From an uncultured Eubacteriales bacterium (GTDB lineage: Bacteria > Bacillota > Clostridia > Christensenellales > CAG-917), in the NCBI GenBank assembly GCA_900544575.1, contig UQVO01000001.1, forward strand, positions 62,001-126,000: a DNA stretch of 64,000 nt, written 5' to 3'. Each line of letters starts with the position of its first letter. Position 1 is the first letter of the stretch. The notes under the pieces were generated by a model. The model was given only the letters and a program-made list of their open reading frames with translations, did no database searches and was not told where the DNA came from. Made by a program: the position numbers and the translations under genes. Positions 40,226 through 49,212 of the stretch are shown in pieces.

Positions 40226-41143
40226 ATGGAAAAACTCGACCTCGAACTTCTCGAAAAGATAGCTGAACTGCACTCCGTCCCGGAAGGCAGTTTCAACATA
40301 AGAAAAAACGGCGAACGCCTTGCGTCCAATTCCACCGACGAGATACAGATTGTCCCCAAAACCGACAAACCCGGCATCGACATCGTCGTCGCCGCGGGCG
40401 TGAAAAACAAGAGCGTTCACATCCCCGTCATCCTGACCGTGGGCGATTTTCAGGACACCGTCTACAACGACTTTTTCATAGGCGAAGACGCCGACGTCAC
40501 CATAGTGGCGGGATGCGGCATACACAACCCCGGAAAAGGCAAGGCGGAGCACGACGGTGTGCACACCTTCCACCTCGGCAAGAACTCCCGCGTGAAATAC
40601 GTCGAACGCCATTACGGAGAAGGGGCGGAAGGCGGCAAACGCGTCTTCGACCCCGTCACCAATGCGTGGCTGGAAAGCGGGTCCGTGCTTGAAATGGACA
40701 CCACGCAGCTCGGCGGCGTGACGTACACCGACAGAATGACGGAAGCCGTCGTCGGCGACGGCGCGAAACTTCTCGTCAAGGAAAAACTGCTGACGGACGG
40801 AGAGGAAAAGGCGATATCCCGCTTCCGCGTCACCCTGAAAGGGAAGGACAGCACCTGCGACATAGTCAGCCGCAGCGTCGCACGCGGCAATTCCCGTCAG
40901 GAGTTTTATTCCGACGTCATAGGCGAAAACGCCTGCTTCGGGCACGTCGAATGCGACGGCATAATCCTCGACGGGGCGCGCATACTCTCCACTCCCCAAA
41001 TCGACGCGGCGCACCCCGACGCAAGTCTGGTGCACGAAGCGGCGGTGGGAAAAATCGCGGGAGACCAGCTGACCAAACTTATGAGTCTGGGGCTTACGGA
41101 AAAGGAAGCGGAAGACACCGTAATAAAGGGCTTCCTGCACTGA
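40226..41143 (+). CDS. sufB: SufB/SufD-family scaffold protein (SmsB-like)
   Basis: A 305-residue SufBD-fold beta-helix protein, shorter than full SufB (near 470) because the N-terminal region is minimal. Conserved features: ACFGHVECDGIIL and VHEAAVGKI (Cys, His and Glu of the cluster site). No SufS, SufU or SufD is nearby. A lone SufC plus one SufB-like protein is the arrangement called the SUF-like minimal system (SMS), known in archaea and some anaerobic bacteria. Confidence 0.9.
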   Translation: MEKLDLELLEKIAELHSVPEGSFNIRKNGERLASNSTDEIQIVPKTDKPGIDIVVAAGVKNKSVHIPVILTVGDFQDTVYNDFFIGEDADVTIVAGCGIHNPGKGKAEHDGVHTFHLGKNSRVKYVERHYGEGAEGGKRVFDPVTNAWLESGSVLEMDTTQLGGVTYTDRMTEAVVGDGAKLLVKEKLLTDGEEKAISRFRVTLKGKDSTCDIVSRSVARGNSRQEFYSDVIGENACFGHVECDGIILDGARILSTPQIDAAHPDASLVHEAAVGKIAGDQLTKLMSLGLTEKEAEDTVIKGFLH

Positions 41144-41161
41144 ACGCGCTTTTATATGCAG

Positions 41162-41188
41162 AAAAACGCCGCATAAAGCGGCGTTTTT
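41162..41188. terminator. Bidirectional terminator between suf and dapL
   Basis: Stem ACGCCGC/GCGGCGT, loop of 5, flanked by A5 and T5. It serves the plus-strand suf genes and the minus-strand dapL. Confidence 0.92.
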
Positions 41189-41222
41189 GTTTTCCGCGGC
41201 TTTCTGCGCCGACGCGCGGAAC

Positions 41223-42407
41223 TTACTTTTTCAGACCTTTGGTCACGTCCACGAGCCGCTCTATCGCACGGGCGGTCTTTTCGGCGTTGCCGAACGCGGT
41301 CAGGCGGAAATAGCCCTCCCCCTTCCTGCCGAAACCGACGCCGGGGGTGCCCACCACCATAGCCTTTTCCAGGAGCAGGTCGAAATATTCCCACGAAGTC
41401 ATTCCCTTGGGACATTGCATCCAGATGTAAGGCGAATTCACGCCGCCCGTATGCCATATCCCCGCGTCTTTCAGCGCCTCGTGCATCACACGCGCGTTCT
41501 CCATATAGTAGTCCACGTTCTTGCGGTTTTCGTATATGCCCTGCTTGCCGAGAGTTGCCGCCGCCGCACGTTGGACGACATAGGACGCTCCGTTGAATTT
41601 CGTGGTCTGGCGGCGCAGCCACATTTTGTTGAGCGCCCCGTCCGCAAGCTCGAAAGGCACCACGGTATAGCCGCAGCGCATTCCCGTAAATCCCGCCGTC
41701 TTGGAGAACGAACAGAACTCTATCGCGCACTCTCTCGCGCCATCTATCTGGAATACGGACGTGGGCAGGTCGGGGTCGTGCACGAAAGTTTCGTACGCCG
41801 CGTCGAAGAAAATCACCGCGTCCGTCGAGCGTGCGTAATCCACCCAGGCTTTTAGCTCGTCTTTCGTGTACACCGCGCCCGTGGGATTGTTGGGCGAACA
41901 GATGTAAATGATGTCGAATTTCCCTTTCGCGGGCGGCATTGGCTTGAACCCGTTGCGCTTGTTGCCGCACGCGAAACTCACGCTGTTGCCCGCCATCACG
42001 TTGACGTCGTAGTAGGCGGGATATACGGGGTCAGGCATAAGCACGCGGCTCTTTGCGAACAGCTCGACCATATTGCCTATGTCGCTCTTCGCGCCGTCGC
42101 CGACGAATATCTCGTCCTCTTTGACTTCCACGCCCTTGGCCGCATAATATCTGACAATCGCGTCGCGCAGGAAGTGATAGCCCTGTTCGGGACCGTAGCC
42201 GTGAAAACTCTCTTCGCGGGACATATCGTATGCCGCGGAATGCATTTCGCATATCGCCGCGGGAGTGAGAGGACGCGTCACGTCGCCTATACCCAGACTG
42301 ATGACGTCAGCGCGGGGGTTTGCTTCTTTGAATTGGCGCACCTTCGCGGCAATGCCCGCAAAGAGATAGCTTTCGTCAAGGTGGTTGTAATTGCCGTTCA
42401 GTTTCAT
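41223..42407 (-). CDS. dapL: LL-diaminopimelate aminotransferase
   Basis: A 394-residue PLP-dependent class I aminotransferase converting tetrahydrodipicolinate directly to LL-diaminopimelate. The start MKLNGNYNHLDESYLF is diagnostic for DapL. Other motifs: ISLGIGDVTRPL, ICSPNNPTGAVYT and the PLP lysine in SFSKTAGFTGMR. It overlaps dapF by ATGA, so LL-DAP formation and epimerisation are coupled. Supplies meso-DAP for cell wall and lysine. Confidence 0.96.
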   Translation of the reverse strand: MKLNGNYNHLDESYLFAGIAAKVRQFKEANPRADVISLGIGDVTRPLTPAAICEMHSAAYDMSREESFHGYGPEQGYHFLRDAIVRYYAAKGVEVKEDEIFVGDGAKSDIGNMVELFAKSRVLMPDPVYPAYYDVNVMAGNSVSFACGNKRNGFKPMPPAKGKFDIIYICSPNNPTGAVYTKDELKAWVDYARSTDAVIFFDAAYETFVHDPDLPTSVFQIDGARECAIEFCSFSKTAGFTGMRCGYTVVPFELADGALNKMWLRRQTTKFNGASYVVQRAAAATLGKQGIYENRKNVDYYMENARVMHEALKDAGIWHTGGVNSPYIWMQCPKGMTSWEYFDLLLEKAMVVGTPGVGFGRKGEGYFRLTAFGNAEKTARAIERLVDVTKGLKK

Positions 42408-43291
42408 AATTTCACATCTCCCGTAAAGTTTATTTCGGCGCCGCCGGTCATAGTGACCCCGTCGGCGTGATAAGCGATTTTCAGAGTGCCGCCGCGCAGT
42501 TCGACCCCGATTTCCGTGTCGGGGGCGCAGATGCCGTTCGCGACAGCCGCGGCGACCGTCGCACAGCTGCCCGTGCCGCACGCCATCGTTTCGCCGCTCC
42601 CCCTTTCCCAGACGCGCATCCTGAGGCGGGTGGGCGAAAGGACGTTCACGAACTCCACGTTGACCTTGTCGGGAAACAGCGGATGCGTTTCCAGCGGTTT
42701 GCCGTATTTTTCGAGGTCGAAGCCGTCAAGGTCGTCGTCCGTGAAAATGACGAAGTGGGGATTGCCCATACTCACCGCCGTGCCCAGCCACGTTCTGCCG
42801 CCGGACTCGACGGGCACGCCTCTCATAACCTCGCCGCACACGCTCCGGGACGGGAGGAAACCGTCGGGGAGCCTGTCCGTGTCGACGGGTATGTCCGCCG
42901 CCCCGAACTCCGCTCTGCCCATATCCACGGCAGCGCCCGTGCAGACGCCGTTTTCCGCAAAAAGCGTGAGGGTCTTGACGCCGCTCGCAGTTTCAACGGT
43001 GATGTTCTTTTCTTGCACAAGCCCCGTGTCGTAGGCGTATTTGCCCACACAGCGGATGGCGTTGCCGCACATCTTTCCTTCGCTGCCGTCCAGGTTGAAC
43101 ATCCGCATACGCACGTCGGCGCACGCGCTCGGCATAATGAGCACCACTCCGTCGCCGCCCACGCCGAAATGTCTGTCGCTGATGCGTGGTATGGCGGCGA
43201 TTATATCCCGTTCGTGCGCACGCACGTCCTCGTCGAACAGGTCGAAATAGACGTAATCGTTGCCGCAGCCGTTCATTTTTACGAATTTCAT
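42404..43291 (-). CDS. dapF: Diaminopimelate epimerase
   Basis: A 295-residue PLP-independent epimerase making meso-DAP. The two catalytic cysteines are in MCGNAIRCVGKY and ACGTGSCATVAAA; MNGCGNDYVYFD opens the protein. ATG 43291 has AAGGAG upstream; a GTG at 43297 is less well placed. It follows asnB by 9 bp and overlaps dapL. Confidence 0.95.
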   Translation of the reverse strand: MKFVKMNGCGNDYVYFDLFDEDVRAHERDIIAAIPRISDRHFGVGGDGVVLIMPSACADVRMRMFNLDGSEGKMCGNAIRCVGKYAYDTGLVQEKNITVETASGVKTLTLFAENGVCTGAAVDMGRAEFGAADIPVDTDRLPDGFLPSRSVCGEVMRGVPVESGGRTWLGTAVSMGNPHFVIFTDDDLDGFDLEKYGKPLETHPLFPDKVNVEFVNVLSPTRLRMRVWERGSGETMACGTGSCATVAAAVANGICAPDTEIGVELRGGTLKIAYHADGVTMTGGAEINFTGDVKL

Positions 43292-43300
43292 ATTCACTCC

Positions 43301-44880
43301 TTATATTCCGCTTGCCCCGTAGTTGGAGAGGACGCGGGCGGACGGGTCGTTCACTCCACGGCACCCTTCCCATTCGCGGTTGGGCATCCAGAAATCCGCG
43401 ATGCTCGACGAGGTGCGGGGATAATGTTTCTCGAACAGTTCGCGGTAAAGCAGGCTCTCTTTCGTGAACGGGGCGGCGTGGGAATAGCGGCGCCGTTTCT
43501 CACGGAATTCTTCGTCCGTATAAAGCTCTTCCGCATACTCTTTGAGTATGCCGACCATAGAGTGTCCCACCGCGTCCGAAAACGCCGCCTTTTCACGGTA
43601 AAGTATGTCGTGCGGCAGCAGGTCGCCTTCGAACGCCTTGCGCAGCAGATATTTGCCTTTTCCGTACACGTTCATTTTCATCGCGGGGTCGACGCTCATT
43701 ACGTAACGCACGAAATCGAGGTCGCCGAAAGGCACGCGCGCTTCCATCCCGTGCACGGATATACATCTGTCCGCGCGCAGAACGTCGTACATATACAGTT
43801 CTCTGACGCGCTTTGCCGCCTCCTGCTGAAACGCCGCGGGCGTGGGCGCGAAATCGGTGTACTTGTAGCCGAAAAGCTCGTCCGAAATCTCGCCCGTTAG
43901 CAGAACTTTGATGTCGGTATGCTCGCGAATGTACTTGCACACCAGATACATCCCCACACTCGCGCGCACGGTGGTGATGTCGAACGTCCCCAACGCGGCA
44001 ACGACTTCTTCCAGGCTTCCGAGCACGGTGTCGCGGTCTATGACGACTTCGGTGTGCTCGCTTCCGATATAATCCGCCACCTGCTTTGCGTATTTGAGGT
44101 CTATCGCGTCCGTGCTCATACCTATCGCGAACGTGCGGATGGGTTTCCCCATCAGACGTGCGGATACGGCGCACACCAGACTGCTGTCAAGACCTCCCGA
44201 AAGCAGAAATCCGATGGGCGCGTCCGCGTCCAGTCTTTTTTCTATGCCCCTGACCAGCTTTTCGCGGATGTTCGCGGTCACTTCCTCAATCCCGTCGCGC
44301 CTGAACTCTTTCACCGCCGCGATGTCCTCGTAGCACACGAATTCTCCGTCCGCATAGTAGTGCCCCGGAGGAAACGCGCGCACCTCGTCCACGATGTCCG
44401 TCAGGTTCTTCGCCTCAGACGCAAACGCTATCCTTCCGCTCTCCGAATAGCCGTAAAAGAGGGGACGGATGCCAATCGGGTCGCGCGCGGCGACGAAGCT
44501 CCCTCTCTCCGCGTCGTATATCACCATGGCAAACTCCGCGTCGAGTTTTCCGAACATATCAAGTCCGTACTCCTTGTAAAGCGGAAGTATCAGCTCGCAG
44601 TCGCTGTCGCTCGCGAAGGTATACTTCTTTTCGAGTTGCTTTTTGACGGGACGGAAGCCGTAAAGCTCCCCGTTGCAGACGGCGCAGTTTCCGTCCATAA
44701 AGAAAGGCTGCATTCCCTCTTCGGTGAGCCCCATTATGGCAAGGCGCTGAAAGCCGACTATGCCGCCCCGAAGCGCACCGTCCTCTGCATATCCGGTCCG
44801 CGCGACGCGGTCTTTGCAAAGGCTCTGTCAAAAGTTTCGTCGGACATATCCTGTCCCGTATATACCATTATCGTACACAT
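43301..44880 (-). pseudogene. asnB: Asparagine synthetase (glutamine-hydrolysing) AsnB, frameshifted
   Basis: Converts aspartate to asparagine using glutamine amide nitrogen. The N-terminal piece starts at ATG 44880 with MCTIMVYTG, the catalytic Cys2 of class II glutaminases, and runs to RTVRFGAA then TAG (44760-44758). Near the GGGG at 44769-44766 the reading frame moves by -1; the downstream frame continues with IVGFQRLAIMGLTEEGM, exactly the next AsnB segment, and then the synthetase domain (LLSGGLDSSLV). Joined with a -1 shift the protein is 526 residues, the normal AsnB length. The rest is intact, so recent mutation, slippage or an assembly indel are all possible. An internal ATG (44734) could give a synthetase without the glutaminase Cys. 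Confidence 0.8.
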
Positions 44881-44924
44881 AAATTCTCTCTTCTCCGAAA
44901 TGACCGAAATGCGCGACGCACGGC

Positions 44925-44990
44925 GTCGGTTGCGCCGAAACGATGTTTTTGCGTGCGCTTTTAACTTTTTAACCGTCTGTTGCGCCGAAT
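44925..44990. repeat. Two 16-bp imperfect direct repeats upstream of asnB
   Basis: GTCGGTTGCGCCGAAA (44925-44940) and GTCTGTTGCGCCGAAT (44975-44990), 50 bp apart, in the pyrG-asnB gap. Possible regulator sites; no clear promoter accompanies them. Confidence 0.4.
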
Positions 44991-46616
44991 TTATGTGTTA
45001 CGGTTTCGGTCCTTCGCGCATCCGGAGCGCGACGCCGAAGCTTTGACGAACGCCGCGAACAGCGGGTGAGCCTTGTTGGGACGGGATTTGAATTCGGGAT
45101 GATACTGCACCCCGACGAAGAACGTGCACGCGGGGTTGCTCACCGCCTCGACGAGCCGCCCGTCGGGGGAAAGCCCTTCGAGTTTCAGCCCCGCGCCCGT
45201 GAGGCTCGCGCGGTAAGCGTTGTTGAATTCGTAACGGTGGCGGTGCCGCTCGCGCACCGCGTCCGTGCCGTATATTCCGCGGAGGGCGCCGTCCTCCGCC
45301 AGTCTGCACTCGTATGCGCCGAGCCGCATCGTGCCGCCTTTGGGGATGTTGCCCTGCTGGTCGGGCATAAGGTCTATGACCTTGCTGCCCGCGTCCGAAA
45401 ATTCGCCCGAACACGCGTCCGCAATCCCAGCGACGTTTCTTGCGAACTCTATCACCGCCGTCTGCATTCCCAGGCATATGCCGAGATAGGGCACGTCGTG
45501 TTCCCGCGCGTATTTCGCCGTCGCCACCTTGCCTTCCACGCCGCGCTCTCCGAAGCCGCCGGGCACGAGTATGCCGTCCGCGCCGCCGAGAATGCTCTCC
45601 GCGTTTTCCTCCGTCACGTCCTCCGCTTCTATCCACTCAATCTCCGTGCGCACTCCGTTTTCGAAGCCGCCGTGGCGCAGCGCTTCCGCGACGGAAAGAT
45701 ACGCGTCGCGCATCTTGACGTATTTCCCGACCAGCGCAATCCTGACTTCCCTCTCGGGTTCCGTCGCGCGCTTCAACATCTCCTTCCACTCCGTGAGGTC
45801 CGCTTCTCCCGCCCGTATGCCCAGCTCGCGGCAGGCGACGGCGGAAAAGTTGCTCTCTTCCAGCATAAGCGGAGCCTGATAAATGCAGGGCACGGTCAGA
45901 TTTTCGATGATGCAGTCCGGCTTGACGTTGCAGAACAGCGCTATTTTGTGCCTGGAACTTTCGTCGAGGGGCATCTCCTGTCTGGTGACGATGATGTCGG
46001 GGGAAATGCCCATCTGCCGCAGCTCCTTGACGGAATGCTGCGTGGGCTTGGTCTTCTGCTCTCCCGACGACGCGATGTACGGCACGAGCGTGACGTGGAC
46101 GTAAAGGCAGTTTTCCCTGCCGACTTCCCTGCCCACCTGTCTCACCGCTTCGAGGAAGGGCTGACTTTCGATGTCGCCTATCGTGCCGCCTATCTCCGTC
46201 ATAACGACGTCCGCGTCCGTCTTCTTGCCGACGGCGTAGATGTAGTCCTTTATGGCGCCCGTGATGTGCGGGATTATCTGCACCGTTTCGCCGAGATACT
46301 CTCCCTTGCGTTCGCGGTTGAGCACGTCCCAGTACACCTTGCCCGTGGTGAGATTGGAGTAGCGGTTGAGGTCCTCGTCGATGAACCTCTCATAATGTCC
46401 GAGGTCGAGGTCGGTCTCCGCGCCGTCCTCGGTGACGAACACTTCGCCGTGCTGATAGGGGCTCATAGTGCCGGGGTCGACGTTGATGTAGGGGTCGAGT
46501 TTCTGCGCGGCGACCTTTATTCCGCGCGATTTGAGCAATCTTCCGAGCGACGCCATAACTATGCCCTTTCCGAGCCCCGAAACGACGCCGCCTGTCACGA
46601 AAACGTATTTTGTCAT
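44991..46616 (-). CDS. pyrG: CTP synthase
   Basis: A 541-residue enzyme that aminates UTP to CTP with glutamine. The N-terminal amidoligase domain has [16 protein letters not shown]; the C-terminal class I glutaminase has LGICLGMQ (catalytic Cys) and VQYHPEF. GGAGGAAGT precedes ATG 46616. The short Arg/Lys/Asn-rich tail is unremarkable. It follows guaA, with a strong hairpin in the 135-bp gap. Confidence 0.97.
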   Translation of the reverse strand: MTKYVFVTGGVVSGLGKGIVMASLGRLLKSRGIKVAAQKLDPYINVDPGTMSPYQHGEVFVTEDGAETDLDLGHYERFIDEDLNRYSNLTTGKVYWDVLNRERKGEYLGETVQIIPHITGAIKDYIYAVGKKTDADVVMTEIGGTIGDIESQPFLEAVRQVGREVGRENCLYVHVTLVPYIASSGEQKTKPTQHSVKELRQMGISPDIIVTRQEMPLDESSRHKIALFCNVKPDCIIENLTVPCIYQAPLMLEESNFSAVACRELGIRAGEADLTEWKEMLKRATEPEREVRIALVGKYVKMRDAYLSVAEALRHGGFENGVRTEIEWIEAEDVTEENAESILGGADGILVPGGFGERGVEGKVATAKYAREHDVPYLGICLGMQTAVIEFARNVAGIADACSGEFSDAGSKVIDLMPDQQGNIPKGGTMRLGAYECRLAEDGALRGIYGTDAVRERHRHRYEFNNAYRASLTGAGLKLEGLSPDGRLVEAVSNPACTFFVGVQYHPEFKSRPNKAHPLFAAFVKASASRSGCAKDRNRNT

Positions 46617-46657
46617 ACTTCCTCCTCTCCGCACTCGGCAAGCCGTAAAACGGAGAA

Positions 46658-46695
46658 GCGCACTTTATCCGACGTTTCAAGCGGATAAAGTGCGC
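46658..46695 (-). other. 14-bp perfect hairpin in the guaA-pyrG gap
   Basis: Arms GCGCACTTTATCCG (46658-46671) and CGGATAAAGTGCGC (46682-46695), 10-base loop, no T tract on either side. A second smaller hairpin, GTCGGA/TCCGAC, lies towards guaA. May be a leader element of pyrG, a processing site or a weak terminator. Confidence 0.6.
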
Positions 46696-46751
46696 CTTTG
46701 CACGATTTGTTATTTAATTGAACGACAGGTCGGAACTTTGCTCCGACTGAA

Positions 46752-48281
46752 TTATTCCCACTCTATCGTGGCGGGGGGCTTGCCCGTCACGTCATACACG
46801 ACGCGGCCTATTCCTTCGACCTCGTTGACTATGCGTTTCGCCGTCCTGTCAAGCACCTTATACGGCACGCGGACGTATTCGCAGGTCATAAAATCCGAAG
46901 TGCGCACGGCGCGCAGGGCGAGGACGTAGCCGTAAGTGCGGAAGTCCCCCACCACCCCGACGCTGCGCATTGACGTCAGCACCGCGAAATACTGGTCGGC
47001 GCGCACTTTGCCCAGCGCCATTTCCTCGCGGAACACCGCGTCCGCCTCTCGCAGAATGTCCAGCTTCTCACGGGTTATCTCGCCTATGCAGCGCACCGCA
47101 AGACCGGGACCGGGGAACGGCTGTCTGCCCACTATGCTTTCGGGCAGACCGAGCTTTCTCCCTATCGCGCGCACTTCGTCCTTGAACAGCCCGCGCAGGG
47201 GTTCGACTATTCCGATAAATCTGCTCTCGGCGGGCAGCCCGCCCACGTTGTGATGGCTTTTGATGTTGGCGCTGTTCATTGCGCCGCTCTCGATGACGTC
47301 GGGATATATAGTGCCCTGTGCGAGAAAACAGTCGCTGTATTTTTCGCTTTCGCTCTCGAACACGCGCACGAATTCCTCGCCGATTATCTTCCTCTTGCTT
47401 TCGGGCTCAGTCACGCCGGCAAGTTTGCCGAGAAAACGCTCCGACGCGTCCACGCATACGAGGTTGAGGGATTTCCCGCCGAAGGCGGCGCGTATCTCTT
47501 CGCCCTCGTTCTTTCTCATCATACCGTGGTCCACGAATATGCAGGTCAGACGGTCCGGAACGGCGCGTTCTATGAGCGCCGCCGCCACCGCGGAGTCCAC
47601 TCCGCCCGAAAGCCCCAGCACCACTTCGTGCGCCCCGACTTGCTCGCGTATGCGACGGATTTCGTTTTCAATGTAGGCGTCCATCGTGTAGTCGCCCTTC
47701 GCGCCGCACACCTTATAAAGGAAGTTGCCGAGCAGCTTCCTGCCGCCGCGCGTACGCTCCACTTCGGGATGGAACTGCACGCCGTAAAGCTTCCTTTCGG
47801 CACACTCCACCGCCGCCGCGGGACAATCCGCCGTGGACGCGGTGATGCGGAAGCCTTTCGGCGGGCGGCACACATAATCCGTATGGCTCATAAGCGCCTG
47901 CATCGGCATTTTCACTCCCCCGAACAGCACGCCGCTGTCCGCCGTGACCTCGGTCGTGCCGTATTCCGACACTTCGCACGACGCCACTTCCCCGCCGAGG
48001 ACGTGGCACATCATCTGCATACCGTAGCATATTCCGAGCACGGGAATTCCGAGCCCGAACAGCGCGGGGTCCGCCTTCGGCGAGCCCTCTTCGTATACGC
48101 TGAAAGGACCTCCCGTAAGGATGATGCCTATGGGAGAAAGCTTCTTTATCTCTTCCGCGGACGTCGAGCCGGGAAGAATGACGGAGTGCACGCGGAGCGA
48201 GCGCACGGCGCGCGCGATAAGCTCCTTGTACTGTCCGCCGAAGTCAAGCACTAATACCGTTTGATGAGTCTTTTCTTTCAT
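46752..48281 (-). CDS. guaA: GMP synthase (glutamine-hydrolysing)
   Basis: A 509-residue enzyme making GMP from XMP. The N-terminal class I glutaminase has ILTGGPFSVYE, GICYGMQ (catalytic Cys) and VQFHPE. The ATP pyrophosphatase domain has GLSGGVDSAVAAAL, and the C-terminal dimerisation domain ends TGKPPATIEWE. The 5' end overlaps the ANTAR gene by 38 bp, so the two are linked in expression. Confidence 0.97.
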   Translation of the reverse strand: MKEKTHQTVLVLDFGGQYKELIARAVRSLRVHSVILPGSTSAEEIKKLSPIGIILTGGPFSVYEEGSPKADPALFGLGIPVLGICYGMQMMCHVLGGEVASCEVSEYGTTEVTADSGVLFGGVKMPMQALMSHTDYVCRPPKGFRITASTADCPAAAVECAERKLYGVQFHPEVERTRGGRKLLGNFLYKVCGAKGDYTMDAYIENEIRRIREQVGAHEVVLGLSGGVDSAVAAALIERAVPDRLTCIFVDHGMMRKNEGEEIRAAFGGKSLNLVCVDASERFLGKLAGVTEPESKRKIIGEEFVRVFESESEKYSDCFLAQGTIYPDVIESGAMNSANIKSHHNVGGLPAESRFIGIVEPLRGLFKDEVRAIGRKLGLPESIVGRQPFPGPGLAVRCIGEITREKLDILREADAVFREEMALGKVRADQYFAVLTSMRSVGVVGDFRTYGYVLALRAVRTSDFMTCEYVRVPYKVLDRTAKRIVNEVEGIGRVVYDVTGKPPATIEWE

Positions 48282-48822
48282 AGCCCGTAATTATATCGTT
48301 CGCCACGGCATAACGGGTGAGCCTGTTATCCATAGCGGTCTTTTCAATGAACCTGTGCGCCGATTGCTCCGTCATGTTCCGTCTTTCGACAAGCAGACAC
48401 TTCGCGCGTCCCACCGCCTGCGCCTCGCGCACCTTGCGGCGCAGCCGTTCGTTCTCGCTGCGGAGCGCGTTGTAAGTCGCCCTGAGGGAAACCAGCTGTG
48501 TGAAAAACTCCTCCGCCCTCCCCGCGTCCGGCGCAGACAACACGCATACGCCGCCCGAAACGAGTTTGCCGACAAGCGCATCGGGCAGCCTGAACCGCGT
48601 GACAAACACCACCGTTGCATCGGAGAGCGCGGAACACTTCAACGCAAACTCCACTCCCCTTCCGTCGGCGTCCTGAACGACGATGACAAAGTCCGCGCCC
48701 GCGCTTTGCAATTCGTCCAGACATCCGTCCTGCGAGAGGGGGGAGAGGACCATCCCGACTTTTTCGAGCAGCCGGTTCAGACGTTCGTTATTCACGTCGG
48801 AAACCAGAATGGTCCTGTACAT
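48244..48822 (-). CDS. ANTAR-domain response regulator (RNA-binding antiterminator)
   Basis: A 192-residue protein. The N-terminal half resembles a receiver (TILVSDVNNERLNRLLEKVG) but appears degenerate, with no clear phosphorylation Asp environment. A coiled region (RSENERLRRKVREAQ) leads to a C-terminal ANTAR three-helix domain (about residues 130-185: AKCLLVERRNMTEQSAHRFI, then EKTAMDNRLTRYAVANDII). ANTAR proteins bind tandem stem-loops in nascent RNA and prevent termination, often of nitrogen-metabolism genes. GGAAGG precedes ATG 48822. It overlaps guaA. Confidence 0.85.
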   Translation of the reverse strand: MYRTILVSDVNNERLNRLLEKVGMVLSPLSQDGCLDELQSAGADFVIVVQDADGRGVEFALKCSALSDATVVFVTRFRLPDALVGKLVSGGVCVLSAPDAGRAEEFFTQLVSLRATYNALRSENERLRRKVREAQAVGRAKCLLVERRNMTEQSAHRFIEKTAMDNRLTRYAVANDIITGYERKDSSNGISA

Positions 48823-48853
48823 AGTTTGCCTTCCGCAAAAAAAATATGGCGCT

Positions 48854-48883
48854 ATAATAAAACCCGCCCTCCCGCAATGTCAA
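48854..48883 (-). promoter_or_regulatory. Promoter of the ANTAR-guaA operon
   Basis: -35 TTGACA (48878-48883), 18-bp spacer, -10 TATTAT (48854-48859), about 30 bp before the ANTAR ATG. Confidence 0.75.
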
Positions 48884-48899
48884 GAAAAATTTTCGGATT

Positions 48900-48947
48900 T
48901 TTTTCAAAAAAACGGCGGACGGCGCCGCCCCGTGTTTTTTTGAAAAA
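48900..48947. repeat. Inverted repeat with AT-rich arms and GC-rich core
   Basis: Perfect 14-bp arms TTTTTCAAAAAAAC (48900-48913) and GTTTTTTTGAAAAA (48934-48947) enclose a GC-rich 20-bp centre that can pair partly. It sits between the ANTAR promoter and a plus-strand promoter. Could be a bidirectional terminator or an insulating cruciform. Confidence 0.6.
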
Positions 48948-48962
48948 GTGCGAAAAAAACAT

Positions 48963-48990
48963 TTGACGAAACGAGGAAAGATAATATAAA
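48963..48990 (+). promoter_or_regulatory. Plus-strand promoter for a possible small RNA
   Basis: -35 TTGACG (48963-48968), 16-bp spacer, -10 TATAAA (48985-48990). No open frame follows; a terminator ends the region 80 bp later. Confidence 0.55.
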
Positions 48991-48996
48991 CTTGTC

Positions 48997-49069
48997 CGTG
49001 TCACCTCCCCTCGGAGGCAGGTTTACCGTTGAACGAACAAGACGCGCCGCACGGCGCGTCTTTTGTTTT
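48997..49069 (+). ncRNA. Candidate small RNA (about 73 nt)
   Basis: Between the plus-strand promoter and an intrinsic terminator with 10-bp stem AAGACGCGCC/GGCGCGTCTT, loop GCAC and TTGTTTTG. Inside is a second hairpin CCTCC-CCTC-GGAGG, which shows an anti-Shine-Dalgarno-like CCTCC. No known family recognised. The RNA is convergent with the decayed SDR gene. Confidence 0.5.
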
Positions 49070-49212
49070 GTCGGACGCGCCCGGTATGCGCGCCGCGCGC
49101 AACGTCGTGCGCCCCTGTATGCGCTATGCGCGCACGCGAAGTGCTCGCCCGCACGTTGCGCACCCGCAGGACACGAGGTATAAGCTCACGCAAGGCACGA
49201 GGACTCCGCAAG

